Below are positions 48,935-57,982 of a stretch of 64,000 nucleotides of DNA, one piece after another. The stretch covers positions 992,001-1,056,000 of the forward strand of contig JAYKKR010000010.1 of the NCBI GenBank assembly GCA_036971615.1. Direction: 5' to 3'. Source of the stretch: Amyloporia xantha (taxonomy: Eukaryota > Basidiomycota > Agaricomycetes > Polyporales > Adustoporiaceae). Numbering within the stretch: the stretch's first letter is position 1; the number at the start of each line of letters is the position of its first letter. Under the pieces are notes generated by a model, which saw only the letters and a list, made by a program, of their open reading frames with translations, made no database searches and was not told where the DNA came from. The position numbers were made by a program, and so were the translations under genes.

Positions 48935-49984
48935 ATGTCAACGGAAAATTTTCGCGATACCATTGCTGTCGAGAAGCTCGATCCGGCCGGACGCAATTGG
49001 GTCGTCTTCCAGAAGCGTCTAACTGTTGCAGTCCGCCAACGGAAGGTTATCAAGCACTTCACTGGAGAAGCAGGTGCTCGTCCAGGTTTCGCTGACCCGG
49101 ATAAGCCTACCGCGGCTGAGAAGACTGCGTTAACCAGCTGGGAGGAGAAGGAAGATCTGGCGATGTACCTACTCACTCAGAAGCTCGATGACACAACGTT
49201 GACGAAGCATATGCGGAAGGGGACGGTTGCCGAGATCTGGGCCGTGATCACGCAGGAGTTCACGCAGAAGAGTCTTCAACTGCGCGCGAGCCTCCGATCG
49301 AAGTTCACGACCATGCGCTACACGCCTGGTGCAGATCTTCATGCTGAATTTGACCGAGTTCGCGTCAAGTACGAAGAGCTGTTGAATATGGATATCAAGA
49401 TCAGCGATGTCGAATATTCATCAATGCTGATTGCGTTCTTACCTGCCGAGCTTTCCGACTTCGTCTCGCATCTCTCATCGACCATCAAAGCCACGCGCCT
49501 CGTGCATGATGCGATGAAATCTACTGCTGCGAACACGACACCTTCATCAAAGCCAACATCACTCGAAGATGAGAAACCCGACTTACCTGCTGATGTCATC
49601 ATGGAGCTTGCTCTAGAAGAGTGGGACCGTCGCCGCAGCACCCATCCGAAAGGGAAGACCACGCCGAAATCAGATTCTGGAGTTGCGGCAGCTGCCATCT
49701 CGAGTGAGAAACCCAGGAGTGCGAAGGGGAAGAAAGGTCCACAGAGGCCAGTCGGAGTATGCTGGAATTGCGGAGGGAAAGGCCATAAGTCGGATCAGTG
49801 CCCGAGCCCAAAGCAGAACGATGATGGACAGGGGAAATCGGGGAAAGGTGATCAGTCGAAATCGAAGCCAACGGCGGCTTCCGCGGTCGACCTCAACACC
49901 GTTGCAGGTGCCTGGACCGCGTTCGCGCCCGTTTCGCTCGATCTGTCCGACGCGGAGTCTGATCAGCCATCCATTTTTCGTTAG
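48935..49984 (+). CDS. Copia Gag
   Basis: 349 residues from ATG 48935 (MSTENFRDTIAVEKLDPAGR). The frame is open further up into the LTR, but this is the first ATG in it. The N-terminal part has the fold seen in UBN2/retrotran_gag_2 proteins: NWVVFQKRLTVAVRQRKVI, AMYLLTQKLDDTTLTKHMRK, IWAVITQEFTQKSLQLRASL. A Lys/Ser-rich linker leads to one zinc knuckle, CWNCGGKGHKSDQC (CX2CX4HX4C, about 49762-49803), the RNA-packaging module. It ends at TAG 49982-49984. Right after a run of five Ts the -1 frame continues open into pol. Confidence 0.9.
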   Translation: MSTENFRDTIAVEKLDPAGRNWVVFQKRLTVAVRQRKVIKHFTGEAGARPGFADPDKPTAAEKTALTSWEEKEDLAMYLLTQKLDDTTLTKHMRKGTVAEIWAVITQEFTQKSLQLRASLRSKFTTMRYTPGADLHAEFDRVRVKYEELLNMDIKISDVEYSSMLIAFLPAELSDFVSHLSSTIKATRLVHDAMKSTAANTTPSSKPTSLEDEKPDLPADVIMELALEEWDRRRSTHPKGKTTPKSDSGVAAAAISSEKPRSAKGKKGPQRPVGVCWNCGGKGHKSDQCPSPKQNDDGQGKSGKGDQSKSKPTAASAVDLNTVAGAWTAFAPVSLDLSDAESDQPSIFR

Positions 49985-50040
49985 CTGCAGAAACGGACTA
50001 TACTGCACTTACGGAGGATTCCCTGTCCAACGCAGATTCC

Positions 50041-51738
50041 ATGCCAAGCCTACGTACTGGGTCAGATTCTTCTGCTGAATCTGTATCTAATGACTTCCAT
50101 GCCGAGGAAGTTATTCAGGAGGATCCTATCGTTCGGGAGGAGGTACCTCTGACGGAAAAGTTGTCTTCTGTGGAGGATTGGCTCATGAGACTTGTGGACC
50201 CTGCGAACATGCCTAGCGAGGCAGGTGACGACCTGCTCGCTACTACGGATGTCGCGGCGGTTGCTGCTGCCTTGTCTGCCGAAGTTCTCCAGCCAGTTGA
50301 CCTGTACGATTCTGGTGCTAGCCATCACATGTCACCGTATCGGGAGGATTTCCTTACCTTCCAGGAGATTGCACCGCAGGAGCTCAATGCTGCCAATCAA
50401 CAGAATTTCGCCGCTACTGCCATTGGTGATATGCTTATCTCGGTTCCTCACATACCATTGCCGACTCGAATCCGCCTGACCCGAGTCCTGTATGCACCCG
50501 CCATCGGATTCAATTTGATCTCGATAGGTCGGATTGATGAAGCTGGTTATACTACTACCTTTGCAGGAGGTCAGTGTAACATTTTCGACAAGGATGGAAT
50601 CCTCATCGGAACAATTCCAAAAACGAGGGGACTATATCTAGTTACTCGAAAACGTGACATCCCATCTGCCAATGCTGCCACACATGTCACGAAGCTCTCT
50701 GTCATGGAGCTCCATCGCCGCATGGGACATATTGCCCCCCGTGCTGCACGTGAACTTGTCACGAAAGGACTAGTGAAAGGAATCATGCTTGTAGACTCTG
50801 ACGAGCCAGAGGTCTGCGAAGCATGCATTCGCGCGAAATCCACCAAGAAGTCCGTTCCACGTATCCGCGAGGGTGAGCGAGCAACTACCTTCGGCGGCGA
50901 GGTCCATTCCGATTTGTGGGGACCGGGCCGAGTTGCCACGCTAGGGGGACGGAGATATTTTGTCAGCTTCACCGACGATTTCAGCCGGTTCACCACCATA
51001 TACTTACTCCGTGCGAAGAACGAAGTCTTTGCGTCGTACAAGCTGTACGAGGCTTGGTGCGAAACCCATCTGCAGGCCCGAATTGCTGCGCTGAATACGG
51101 ACCGTGGGGGGGAGTATTTGGTTGACGAGTTTAAGTCTCATCTTGATCAGCATGGGACAGAACATAAAAAGTCAGTGCACGACACTCACGAGGAAGCCGG
51201 CGTGTCGGAACGCCTTAACCGCACGCTAATGGAGAAGGTCCGAGCGATGTTGATCGCATCGGGACTGCCTCAGGCCCTCTGGGGTGAAGCCTTGATGCAC
51301 GCTGTCTACCTGAAGAATCGTTCATCAACGCGCGCGCTGAACGGCCGGACGCCATATGAAGCCGTGTATGGTCACTTACCTGATGTCGCGGACATTCCCG
51401 AGTGGGGATCCATGGTTTGGGTTCATGACACGAGCACTGGTAAGCTCGGCGTACGTGCGAAGGCTGCGCGTTGGGTGGGCTTCGATACCGAAAGCAAGGG
51501 TGCGCGAGTCTACTGGCCGGCAAAACGCTCCGTGACCGTCGAGCGGAATGTGCGGTTTAGCGAGCCGCACATGCCCGCCGAGGTCGCCGACGTTCCTGAG
51601 CTTGAGGGGGAGGATTCCGAGCCTGTTGACAAGCCCGAAACGTCAGCAGACGAACCGAAGCAGGAACCTAAAGACCATCTTACCTCGATACCGGCTCCAA
51701 CACCTGAGGTGCCACTACGCCGTTCTTCTCGCACTTGA
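50041..51738 (+). CDS. Copia Pol, protease and integrase part
   Basis: The frame is open from the end of gag; the first ATG is at 50041. Protease: LYDSGASHHMSPYREDF with the active Asp at about residue 90. Integrase: the HHCC zinc motif (HRRMGHIAPRAARELV, CEACIRAK), then the catalytic core with HSDLWGP, FVSFTDDFSRFTTIYLL, LNTDRGGEYLVDEFKSHL and the downstream Glu in EEAGVSERLNRTLMEKVR. A chromodomain-free C-terminus with the usual GARVYWPAKRSVTVERNVRF block follows. The frame stops at TGA 51736-51738, but the same frame continues open with typical pol linker sequence, so this TGA is probably a C-to-T change from CGA. Confidence 0.9.
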   Translation: MPSLRTGSDSSAESVSNDFHAEEVIQEDPIVREEVPLTEKLSSVEDWLMRLVDPANMPSEAGDDLLATTDVAAVAAALSAEVLQPVDLYDSGASHHMSPYREDFLTFQEIAPQELNAANQQNFAATAIGDMLISVPHIPLPTRIRLTRVLYAPAIGFNLISIGRIDEAGYTTTFAGGQCNIFDKDGILIGTIPKTRGLYLVTRKRDIPSANAATHVTKLSVMELHRRMGHIAPRAARELVTKGLVKGIMLVDSDEPEVCEACIRAKSTKKSVPRIREGERATTFGGEVHSDLWGPGRVATLGGRRYFVSFTDDFSRFTTIYLLRAKNEVFASYKLYEAWCETHLQARIAALNTDRGGEYLVDEFKSHLDQHGTEHKKSVHDTHEEAGVSERLNRTLMEKVRAMLIASGLPQALWGEALMHAVYLKNRSSTRALNGRTPYEAVYGHLPDVADIPEWGSMVWVHDTSTGKLGVRAKAARWVGFDTESKGARVYWPAKRSVTVERNVRFSEPHMPAEVADVPELEGEDSEPVDKPETSADEPKQEPKDHLTSIPAPTPEVPLRRSSRT

Positions 51739-53487
51739 AAGCCGTCGAATGTGGTACGCGATGTTCTAGATGGCAAGGCATCTAACCCACGCTTGCCGCG
51801 AGGTGTCCAACGTCCTGACGAGGACAAGGATGCAGCTTCCGAGGGAAAGGGTTTGGACGATCTTGAGGAGGAGATCCCCGGCGTTGCAATGGCAGCCAAG
51901 ATGGCGGATACGGAAGGTCTTGAACCGCGCACGATCGAGGAGGCGCGAAAGCGTCCAGATTGGCCACGTTGGGAGGAGGCAATCGAAGAGGAGCTTCGCG
52001 CTCTGGAGGCGCACGGGACATGGAAGCTTGAGAAGCCCCCTACAAACGCGAACATTGTTAGCTGTCGCTGGGTTTTCGCAGTAAAAAAGGATGCTGAGGG
52101 GAAGATTTACCGTTATCGCGCGAGGCTAGTCGCTCGCGGCTTCTCGCAGATTCCCGGTGTCGACTTCTTTGATACCTACGCCCCCGTTGCGAAGACCGCA
52201 TCGATTCGCATTGCACTCGCATTTGCCGCACGGCATGATTTCGAGGTCCACCAGCTTGACGTGAAGAGCGCATATCTGCATGGAGAATTCGAAGAAAATG
52301 AAGTCATTTATATGAAGCTTCCGCCAGGTGCGAAACTCACCAACGATAAGACGCTCGTGTTACGTCTTCTTCGCCCACTTTACGGGCTCCGGCAGAGTGC
52401 GCGTCACTGGCACAAGAAACTCCTTCGCGTGTTGCGGGAGCTCCTGCGCATGGTTCAGAGCGATGTTGACCAGGCCGTCTTCTTCCGAAGTGACGACGCC
52501 GGTCTCATCGTGATCGTTGTGCATGTAGACGACTTGACGGTTGTCGCATCCACGATCACCTTGATCGACGAAGTAAAGGTGCGTCTACGCGAGGCGTTCG
52601 AAATCTCCGATTTAGGGGAGATCCACTGGATCCTGGGTTTCGCGGTCGAGCGCGATCGCGAGCGCCGTGTGCTGGCATTATCGCAAACTTCGTATATCAA
52701 TTCCATTATCTCACGTTTTGGGTTGGATGATGCAAAACCACTTACGATGCCCATGGATCCGAGCGCACACCTGTCGTCAGCGCAATCGCCGCAAACGGCG
52801 GCTGAGTACGCTGCTATGCGCGATATTCCCTATCGCGAGGCAGTCGGCTCGCTGATGTACGCGTCACTTGGAACGCGCCCGGACATCACTTACGCCGTCT
52901 CGATCCTATCACGTTTCTTGGAGAACCCGGGTATGGCGCACTGGGAGGCTGCAAAACGAGTATTTCGTTATCTCGCTGGCACAAAAGACCTGAAGCTTAC
53001 CTACGGTGGGACCTCGCTGGACCTGGTTGGATACACCGACGCCGACGGCTCGATGCACGAAGATCGCAAAGCGATTTCGGGCTACGCGTTTCTCATCGAC
53101 GGTGGCGCGGTCTCCTGGAGCTCCAAGCGACAGGAGATTATCGCGTTGTCGACGACAGAGGCAGAGTACGTGGCGGGCGTCCACGCAGCAAAAGAAGCCC
53201 TGTGGCTTCGGTCCTTAATTGGACAAGTTTTCTCGCCGTTTGAAACTCCTACTACACTTTATTCTGATAATCAATCGGCTATCGCCCTGACCCGTGACAA
53301 CCAATATCACGCACGCACAAAACATATCGATATTCGTTTCCATTTCCTACGCTGGGTTGTGGAGGACAAGAAGCTCGTTCTCGTCTATTGCCCGACTGAC
53401 GACATGGTTGCTGATACTCTTACAAAGGCCCTGCCAAGCCCAAAGGTCAAGCACTTTGCCGCTGCCCTCGGACTGCGCAGGGATTGA
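51739..53487 (+). CDS. Copia Pol, reverse transcriptase and RNase H part
   Basis: Same frame as the protease-integrase part after the internal TGA. The first ATG is at 51751, but it need not be a start. RT_copia-type blocks: WPRWEEAIEEELRALEAHGTW, RWVFAVKKDAEGKIYRYRAR, LVARGFSQIPGVDFFDTYAP, HQLDVKSAYLHGEFEENEVI, the active site HVDDLTVVAS (about 52527-52556) and LGFAVERDRERRVLALSQT. RNase H: GYTDADGSMHEDRKAISGYA, LSTTEAEYVAGVHAAKEALW and SDNQSAIALTRDNQYHARTK. It ends at 53487, seven bases before the 3' LTR. Without the stop, the pol would be a normal copia polyprotein. Confidence 0.92.
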   Translation, partial: KPSNVVRDVLDGKASNPRLPRGVQRPDEDKDAASEGKGLDDLEEEIPGVAMAAKMADTEGLEPRTIEEARKRPDWPRWEEAIEEELRALEAHGTWKLEKPPTNANIVSCRWVFAVKKDAEGKIYRYRARLVARGFSQIPGVDFFDTYAPVAKTASIRIALAFAARHDFEVHQLDVKSAYLHGEFEENEVIYMKLPPGAKLTNDKTLVLRLLRPLYGLRQSARHWHKKLLRVLRELLRMVQSDVDQAVFFRSDDAGLIVIVVHVDDLTVVASTITLIDEVKVRLREAFEISDLGEIHWILGFAVERDRERRVLALSQTSYINSIISRFGLDDAKPLTMPMDPSAHLSSAQSPQTAAEYAAMRDIPYREAVGSLMYASLGTRPDITYAVSILSRFLENPGMAHWEAAKRVFRYLAGTKDLKLTYGGTSLDLVGYTDADGSMHEDRKAISGYAFLIDGGAVSWSSKRQEIIALSTTEAEYVAGVHAAKEALWLRSLIGQVFSPFETPTTLYSDNQSAIALTRDNQYHARTKHIDIRFHFLRWVVEDKKLVLVYCPTDDMVADTLTKALPSPKVKHFAAALGLRRD

Positions 53488-53494
53488 GGGGGAG
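53486..53494 (+). promoter_or_regulatory. Polypurine tract
   Basis: GAGGGGGAG ends on the base before the 3' LTR; the plus-strand DNA primer site of LTR elements. Confidence 0.8.
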
Positions 53495-53888
53495 TGTTGG
53501 AGCATACAATCCCGTGGTGCGCCATCGGGCGCGCCGCCAAACGCAGTAGGTACGGCTATTGCCCTTTACGGACATTTACTGTACCGGTTACTATACTACG
53601 TTTCGCTGTGTCGGCTTTACGGACTTACACACATTTGCTTACATACTCTTTTTTCCCTGACTCACTCTCCCGTAAATACTGAGCCGTTCGCCCGCCGCAC
53701 ACCTCAGACGTTGTCTCTCGTTGCCCGAGTACCAGCGCTGAGGTGAGCTCAATATCTTTCATTCACTTTAGTATATTGTATTCACTTATGTACTAGATCG
53801 TTCCTACGTAAGGTGAATACAGACGTTGTCTCTCGTTGCCCGAGTACCAGCGCTGAGATCGTTCCTACGTAAGGTACTCACTTCCACA
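53495..53888 (+). repeat. 3' LTR of copia element
   Basis: 394 bp, identical to the 5' LTR, including the unspliced (53705-53814) and spliced-looking (53820-53875) copies. Confidence 0.95.
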
Positions 53889-54089
53889 GAGACATCCTGG
53901 AGTCTGTGGGTAGACATCGAGGACTAAACGCGGTGGTGAGGATTCACTTGGGGGGTATGCGAGGACATCAGCAGGGGCGGTTGTGATGGAGGCGACATAA
54001 TTCTCTGTCGAGATGCGCAGGCTCTGAGTCCCTAGGCCAAGAGTCTGCACTGCCAGTAACGGTGACGGGGTGGGCTCGCGGGTTGACAT
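53889..54089 (-). pseudogene. 5' part of unknown host gene split by copia insertion
   Basis: Start at 54089 (MSTREPTPSPLLAVQTLGLG). It runs to the insertion site (VLDVYPQTPGC), where the frame meets the LTR. Taking out the element and one GAGAC joins it in frame to 47828-48424, giving an intronless frame of about 265 residues. The DNA before the start (54090 up) would be the promoter. Family unknown. Confidence 0.7.
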
Positions 54090-54448
54090 GGTGGATGGGT
54101 GTTGGGAGGAAACGGTCGGGTTCGAACTTGAAAAGGAAAAGGAGAAAAATCTGACGTCGGCTAGTGGAGAAAAGCGCTAAGGAAAGATGGAGAGGGGTTT
54201 GATCGTGTCTTCTCCTTGGTCTGGGAAAGCGAACATTTGGACATGCAAGGCTGCAGAGGCGGACATGTTGGAGGACCTGAAATTGAAAGTGGGAAGGAGG
54301 GTGGGTTTTTCAGGATATACGTCTCAGACTAGGAGTACTCAAAGCTAGCATGCACGGTGGCGAGACGAGAAAGGTTAAGCGCTCGCCCCGCGTGTTCACA
54401 GACCTAACTCTAAGTTCCGCTCGTGCCTCGCTTCTCCCTAGAGAATCA
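54090..54448. other. Upstream region of the split gene
   Basis: 359 bp, no gene seen; likely promoter of the minus-strand host gene. It lies between that gene and the second 321-bp repeat. Confidence 0.5.
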
Positions 54449-54769
54449 TCTGTGTACGTGCTAGTCTTTCGCTGAGACGATGTGGAGATTCCGCCCGAGT
54501 GGATGTAGAATCACGAGAGTGTATTATCGAGCAGGGTCACGAGACAGTACAAACGATTAGCAGACGTAGATAAGATATAGAAGAAAGCTGAGCATGGCAG
54601 AGTCCGATGTACGACGAGATAAGCAGCGAGAGCGATACGCGATTATATGAGCGAAGAGGAGACAACACGCAGACGGAAGAAGAAACGAGAGTGGGCGAAA
54701 GCCCAGCAGGGCTATCCGACATGGTGAACGCATTCCACCTGCTACGGGGAAGACTTGGTGAGCAGCGAT
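54449..54769 (+). repeat. 321-bp direct repeat, copy 2
   Basis: Second copy of 47308-47628, same orientation and length, one mismatch. Its right edge coincides with the start of unique sequence leading into the DIRS-type element. Confidence 0.9.
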
Positions 54770-54848
54770 TCCCACAAACTAGGAAAGCAGTGACGCATCC
54801 GCGAGACCGCGGATTCCCCGTTCGAATAGGAGCTGTGACTTACCGGAC

Positions 54849-55961
54849 TTAGCGTACCCTAGGCATAGTGTATCGGATGAACGTGTCATGGACCGCGGGT
54901 ACCGCTTGCATGTACGGCGCCATTACCTGGGCGTGTTTGCGAAGGTATCCAGTGAAGGCCTCGCTGGCCCACCGGCCCTTGGACTTGACGACATCGAAGG
55001 GAACTCCCCGCAGGAGGTACTCGAGCGTCCCGCCGATGCGGATGCCATGCCCTTGCAGCGGATCTACCCCCGCTGCTCGAGAAGCTTTCGCGATGCGCGC
55101 CAGGAAAGCAGGCTTGGTCAGTGGACGGTTGCCGCCCTTCGCGGCATACGTGAACAACGGTGCGTTCGGCGGGGGCTTGTTGATGCGAAGGTGGTTTGCG
55201 AAGGCTTCGGTCGGGTCGGAAGGGCCGAGTTGGGTCGCCCAAAAGATGTCTTCTCCCCCTGATGCTGATTTGGTCCGTGGTATGAAGAAAACAGTTTCTT
55301 CGAGATTGTTTCGGTCACGCACGACGCGGACGTCAGACAGCTTGACGTGTATGGCGGGGTCGAAGGACTGTAGGGTGGGTACGGTTAGCTCTCCTACTCG
55401 CGCGACTGAATAGAATGCCGTTGTGAGGCATGCCCATACCGCGGCGTCTAGTGGGACGTCGAGGAGGAAGTGGGTTCGCAGTGTGCAGATGTAATCGATC
55501 GTGTAGGGTCGTCTCTTCTTCCTCCGCGAAGATTTCGGCTCAATGTTCTCAGCGGCGCGTAGTAGTACCTCCGCTTGCATAGTTTCGACAACCCACGGGA
55601 TGCCATGGATTATGTGCCAAGCTCTAATGCCATAAAAATAGTTACTGATTGTGCTTCCGGAGTACGAACCTGCGAGGCAAGCAATAAAGCTGAGGATTAA
55701 TATTGGGCTTGCCGGCGCCCGCTCCGCTTCCGGGATTTCCTTGAAATCGCACATGACGTGGTACGCCAGGAGGCCTGATCCGTATGTTTCGGCGGTCTTC
55801 ATGGCCCATGCGAGCGCGGTCACAGCATTGATGCGCGCAATGTCTTCCTCTGATACCGCAGTCGGGGAGCCGTCGGTCGTTAACGCCCGCCGGGACGTGG
55901 GCGGCCGCCAGAGCCGGAGTCGATCTTTCGCGAGGCAGTGAGGGCGCAAGGGAGATGGCAT
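54849..55961 (-). CDS. DIRS tyrosine recombinase
   Basis: Integrates the circular cDNA of DIRS elements. From ATG 55961 (MPSPLRPHCLAKDRLRLWRP) it has 370 residues. The helical core-binding domain (about 35-140) contains AYHVMCDFKEIPEAER and SNYFYGIRAWHIIHG. The catalytic domain has the first Arg in FYSVARVGELT (R188), the HxxR box in GHGIRIGG (H305, R308), KGRWASEAFTGYL in the third box, and candidate Tyr nucleophiles at 339 and 350. It ends at 54849, only 79 bp from the left limit. The frame remains open far upstream, overlapping all of the RT frame, so the true start is uncertain. Confidence 0.88.
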   Translation of the reverse strand: MPSPLRPHCLAKDRLRLWRPPTSRRALTTDGSPTAVSEEDIARINAVTALAWAMKTAETYGSGLLAYHVMCDFKEIPEAERAPASPILILSFIACLAGSYSGSTISNYFYGIRAWHIIHGIPWVVETMQAEVLLRAAENIEPKSSRRKKRRPYTIDYICTLRTHFLLDVPLDAAVWACLTTAFYSVARVGELTVPTLQSFDPAIHVKLSDVRVVRDRNNLEETVFFIPRTKSASGGEDIFWATQLGPSDPTEAFANHLRINKPPPNAPLFTYAAKGGNRPLTKPAFLARIAKASRAAGVDPLQGHGIRIGGTLEYLLRGVPFDVVKSKGRWASEAFTGYLRKHAQVMAPYMQAVPAVHDTFIRYTMPRVR

Positions 55962-56037
55962 GGGGACGAGGCCCGGGGCATACGGGCGAGGGTGCGACGG
56001 GGTGGCTGTTATTGGTAAAGCGGCGTCGAAGCAGGAC

Positions 56038-57975
56038 TCACTCGTCCCAGTGCGAGAACTGCCATAGGTAGTCGTCGGCGCGACCACTGATGTGATCGTT
56101 GGCGCTGCGTCGTTGCGCGGCGGGTGGACGAGCCTTGGCAGGGGTTGGACAGTTAAGACGTTCTGCTGGGGGACCGGGTGTGTCGAGATCGGCAAGGAAT
56201 CGTCGAATTTCGGGAGGAATTGGGATTGGAGGTAACAGGAGGTGGGCAGGGGGATAGAGGCCTCGGGAAGGTCCGTCGGCAGGATTCTGGGCACTCTCGA
56301 CGTATCTGGTATGAATGCGGCAGCCGGTAGGTTCAAGGAAGGAGTGAATACACTTGAATACTTCGTTGACAGTTCGGCTCCGGCTCCGGCCGTTCCACCA
56401 GCCTTCGACAACCCCGATGTTGTCGCCGAAGACGACAAGATCAGTGTACGGGGAAGGTCGATGTATGAGGAATCGTACGAGGAATTCGAACCCAATTGCT
56501 TCTGCCCACCCAATGTCTCGGCCTTCGTTCTGCCATCCGGGGAGTAAAGTCCACGCGCGCCATCGCCCGCCGATGATGATGCCGATGCCGGTTCCAGAGC
56601 TGGCGTCGGAGAAAGCGTGCACGTCGAAGACTTCGCGGGGGCCTGGGATGGGGCGGCGTATGGTGGGTTTGGCAAGGGTATTTGCCCACCATTGGAGATC
56701 GGCGGGGGTTCCAGATGGAGGAGTGCGGGGGAGGAAAGGATTATCATGGAAGATGGAGAGCATAGATTCCAGGGTTGTGAGGTAAGCGCGGCCCGCAGGA
56801 ACCACCAGAGATGCATGAAGGAGTTTGCCGTACAGTTTCTGGACGTCTTCCAGCGTGTGAGTGCGCGACTTCCGCCAGTCCTCGATGGCGCGTAGGTACT
56901 TCGCAGCTTTAAGTGGCGGGATGGCGACAGTTTGGGTGTCGAGATTCCACAAGAAACCCATGAAAGGAAACTCGGAGCTAAACAAATGATCCTTCTCCTC
57001 TTGCCATGGGATGCCGAGCCGCGAGGATATGTCATTGATATCGGCGAAGCTATAAGTAAAGAGTGCATCTTCAGCAGATCGGGGTGAAGAGGATGAGAGA
57101 TCACGCAAGGGATAAGCCATGTCCTCAACAAATTCGTCCGTTCGCCCATTGGGGAGGGTATCGCCCCCGAACCACAGTCGCCCGCGTTCATGGTGCTGCC
57201 CCCCCCGCCGCTCGACCTGCTGTCTCCAAAGTTCGCGCCGCTCGTTGTATTCACGGAGGTAAGTAAGTCGGATACGGAGGAAGGTGTGATCGTCCACCCA
57301 TTTCGCGATGGGGCCGATGCCTTCTGAGCGCATGATGTCCGCGCCTGCGTCAGCCACGTGCCCGTAGACCCCTCCGTTGGATGCCACCCCGAACGCGGCG
57401 TTGGTGTCGATGAAGAATTCATCGTGTTCTGAGTATCGCAGGACTGCGCCTGGCCATTGGGACGGGTCCAGGGGTATTGTGCGGTAAGCCTCGGCCACAT
57501 CTCGCACCGCGCCCTGGGATCCGGGTGGCAGTCGGTGACACAGTAAGGCGAAGGCGGAAAATGTGCCCCAGGTGCACGGATAATTGCTGGAGGAAATAGC
57601 AAAATTAATGGAGGAATAATGTGGCGACGGGTTATAAGGGAAAGAGAAATTCTGTACAGGTCGAAAGACGTTCGGTTTGTGAGGTTTGGGAACCAGCGAG
57701 AGGGGAGATGTTTGAAACGGTCCGATGAAGGATTCGATTGTCGATCGTGAAGCGGGGCCCAGATAACGGCCCCGCTGAATCTCGTGTTGTATGATATGTT
57801 CGAAAGCGGGACGATGCGCGGCGAGGGATGAGTGGTTGGGCGGGGTCTTGGTGGTTGATATCGACGGGATCCCCACGTTGAATCCTTGCCTGAGGGAACG
57901 CACGAGGTCGGGGTATCGTGCCGTGAGGCCCGTGCTTGATAGGGCCTGTTCCCATGCGGTTGCGTTGTATGGCAT
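56038..57975 (-). CDS. DIRS reverse transcriptase-RNase H
   Basis: 645 residues from ATG 57975 (MPYNATAWEQALSSTGLTAR), eight bases past the gag stop. The frame is also open upstream to 58905 and may be reached by frameshift. RT motifs: GPFQTSPLSLVPKPHKPNVF, FRPVQNFSFPY, the first catalytic Asp in GAVRDVAEAYRTIPLDPSQW, and the active-site pair in IAKWVDDHTFLRI. The thumb/connection includes FMGFLWNLDTQTVAIPPLK and VQKLYGKLLHASLVVPAGR. RNase H: VHAFSDASSGTGIGIIIGGR, with Glu in GWAEAIGFEFLV, then DLVVFGDNIGVVEGWW and TRYVESAQNPADGPSRG. No integrase or protease is present, which separates it from the LTR elements around it. Confidence 0.9.
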   Translation of the reverse strand: MPYNATAWEQALSSTGLTARYPDLVRSLRQGFNVGIPSISTTKTPPNHSSLAAHRPAFEHIIQHEIQRGRYLGPASRSTIESFIGPFQTSPLSLVPKPHKPNVFRPVQNFSFPYNPSPHYSSINFAISSSNYPCTWGTFSAFALLCHRLPPGSQGAVRDVAEAYRTIPLDPSQWPGAVLRYSEHDEFFIDTNAAFGVASNGGVYGHVADAGADIMRSEGIGPIAKWVDDHTFLRIRLTYLREYNERRELWRQQVERRGGQHHERGRLWFGGDTLPNGRTDEFVEDMAYPLRDLSSSSPRSAEDALFTYSFADINDISSRLGIPWQEEKDHLFSSEFPFMGFLWNLDTQTVAIPPLKAAKYLRAIEDWRKSRTHTLEDVQKLYGKLLHASLVVPAGRAYLTTLESMLSIFHDNPFLPRTPPSGTPADLQWWANTLAKPTIRRPIPGPREVFDVHAFSDASSGTGIGIIIGGRWRAWTLLPGWQNEGRDIGWAEAIGFEFLVRFLIHRPSPYTDLVVFGDNIGVVEGWWNGRSRSRTVNEVFKCIHSFLEPTGCRIHTRYVESAQNPADGPSRGLYPPAHLLLPPIPIPPEIRRFLADLDTPGPPAERLNCPTPAKARPPAAQRRSANDHISGRADDYLWQFSHWDE

Positions 57976-57982
57976 GAGTGGT

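Larger units (their letters stand above)
48430..53888 (+). mobile_element. Ty1/copia LTR retrotransposon, 5459 bp
   Basis: Complete in structure: identical 394-bp LTRs, primer binding site, gag, pol in the copia order (protease, integrase, RT, RNase H), purine tract and 5-bp target duplication. Two breaks lie in the coding part (a frame change between gag and pol, and a stop inside pol). LTR identity implies very recent insertion. It lies inside, and antisense to, an unknown host gene. Confidence 0.95.

Noticed and set aside
54100..54130. GGGTTCGAAC, a tRNA T-loop-like word
   Set aside because: No T-stem pairing, acceptor stem or D-loop around it; the similar word at 54829 fails in the same way. 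No tRNA gene was supported anywhere.
47308..54769. Reading the 321-bp repeats as LTRs of one element
   Set aside because: TG..CA ends can be drawn in either orientation, but no target duplication matches and no primer site or purine tract adjoins them.
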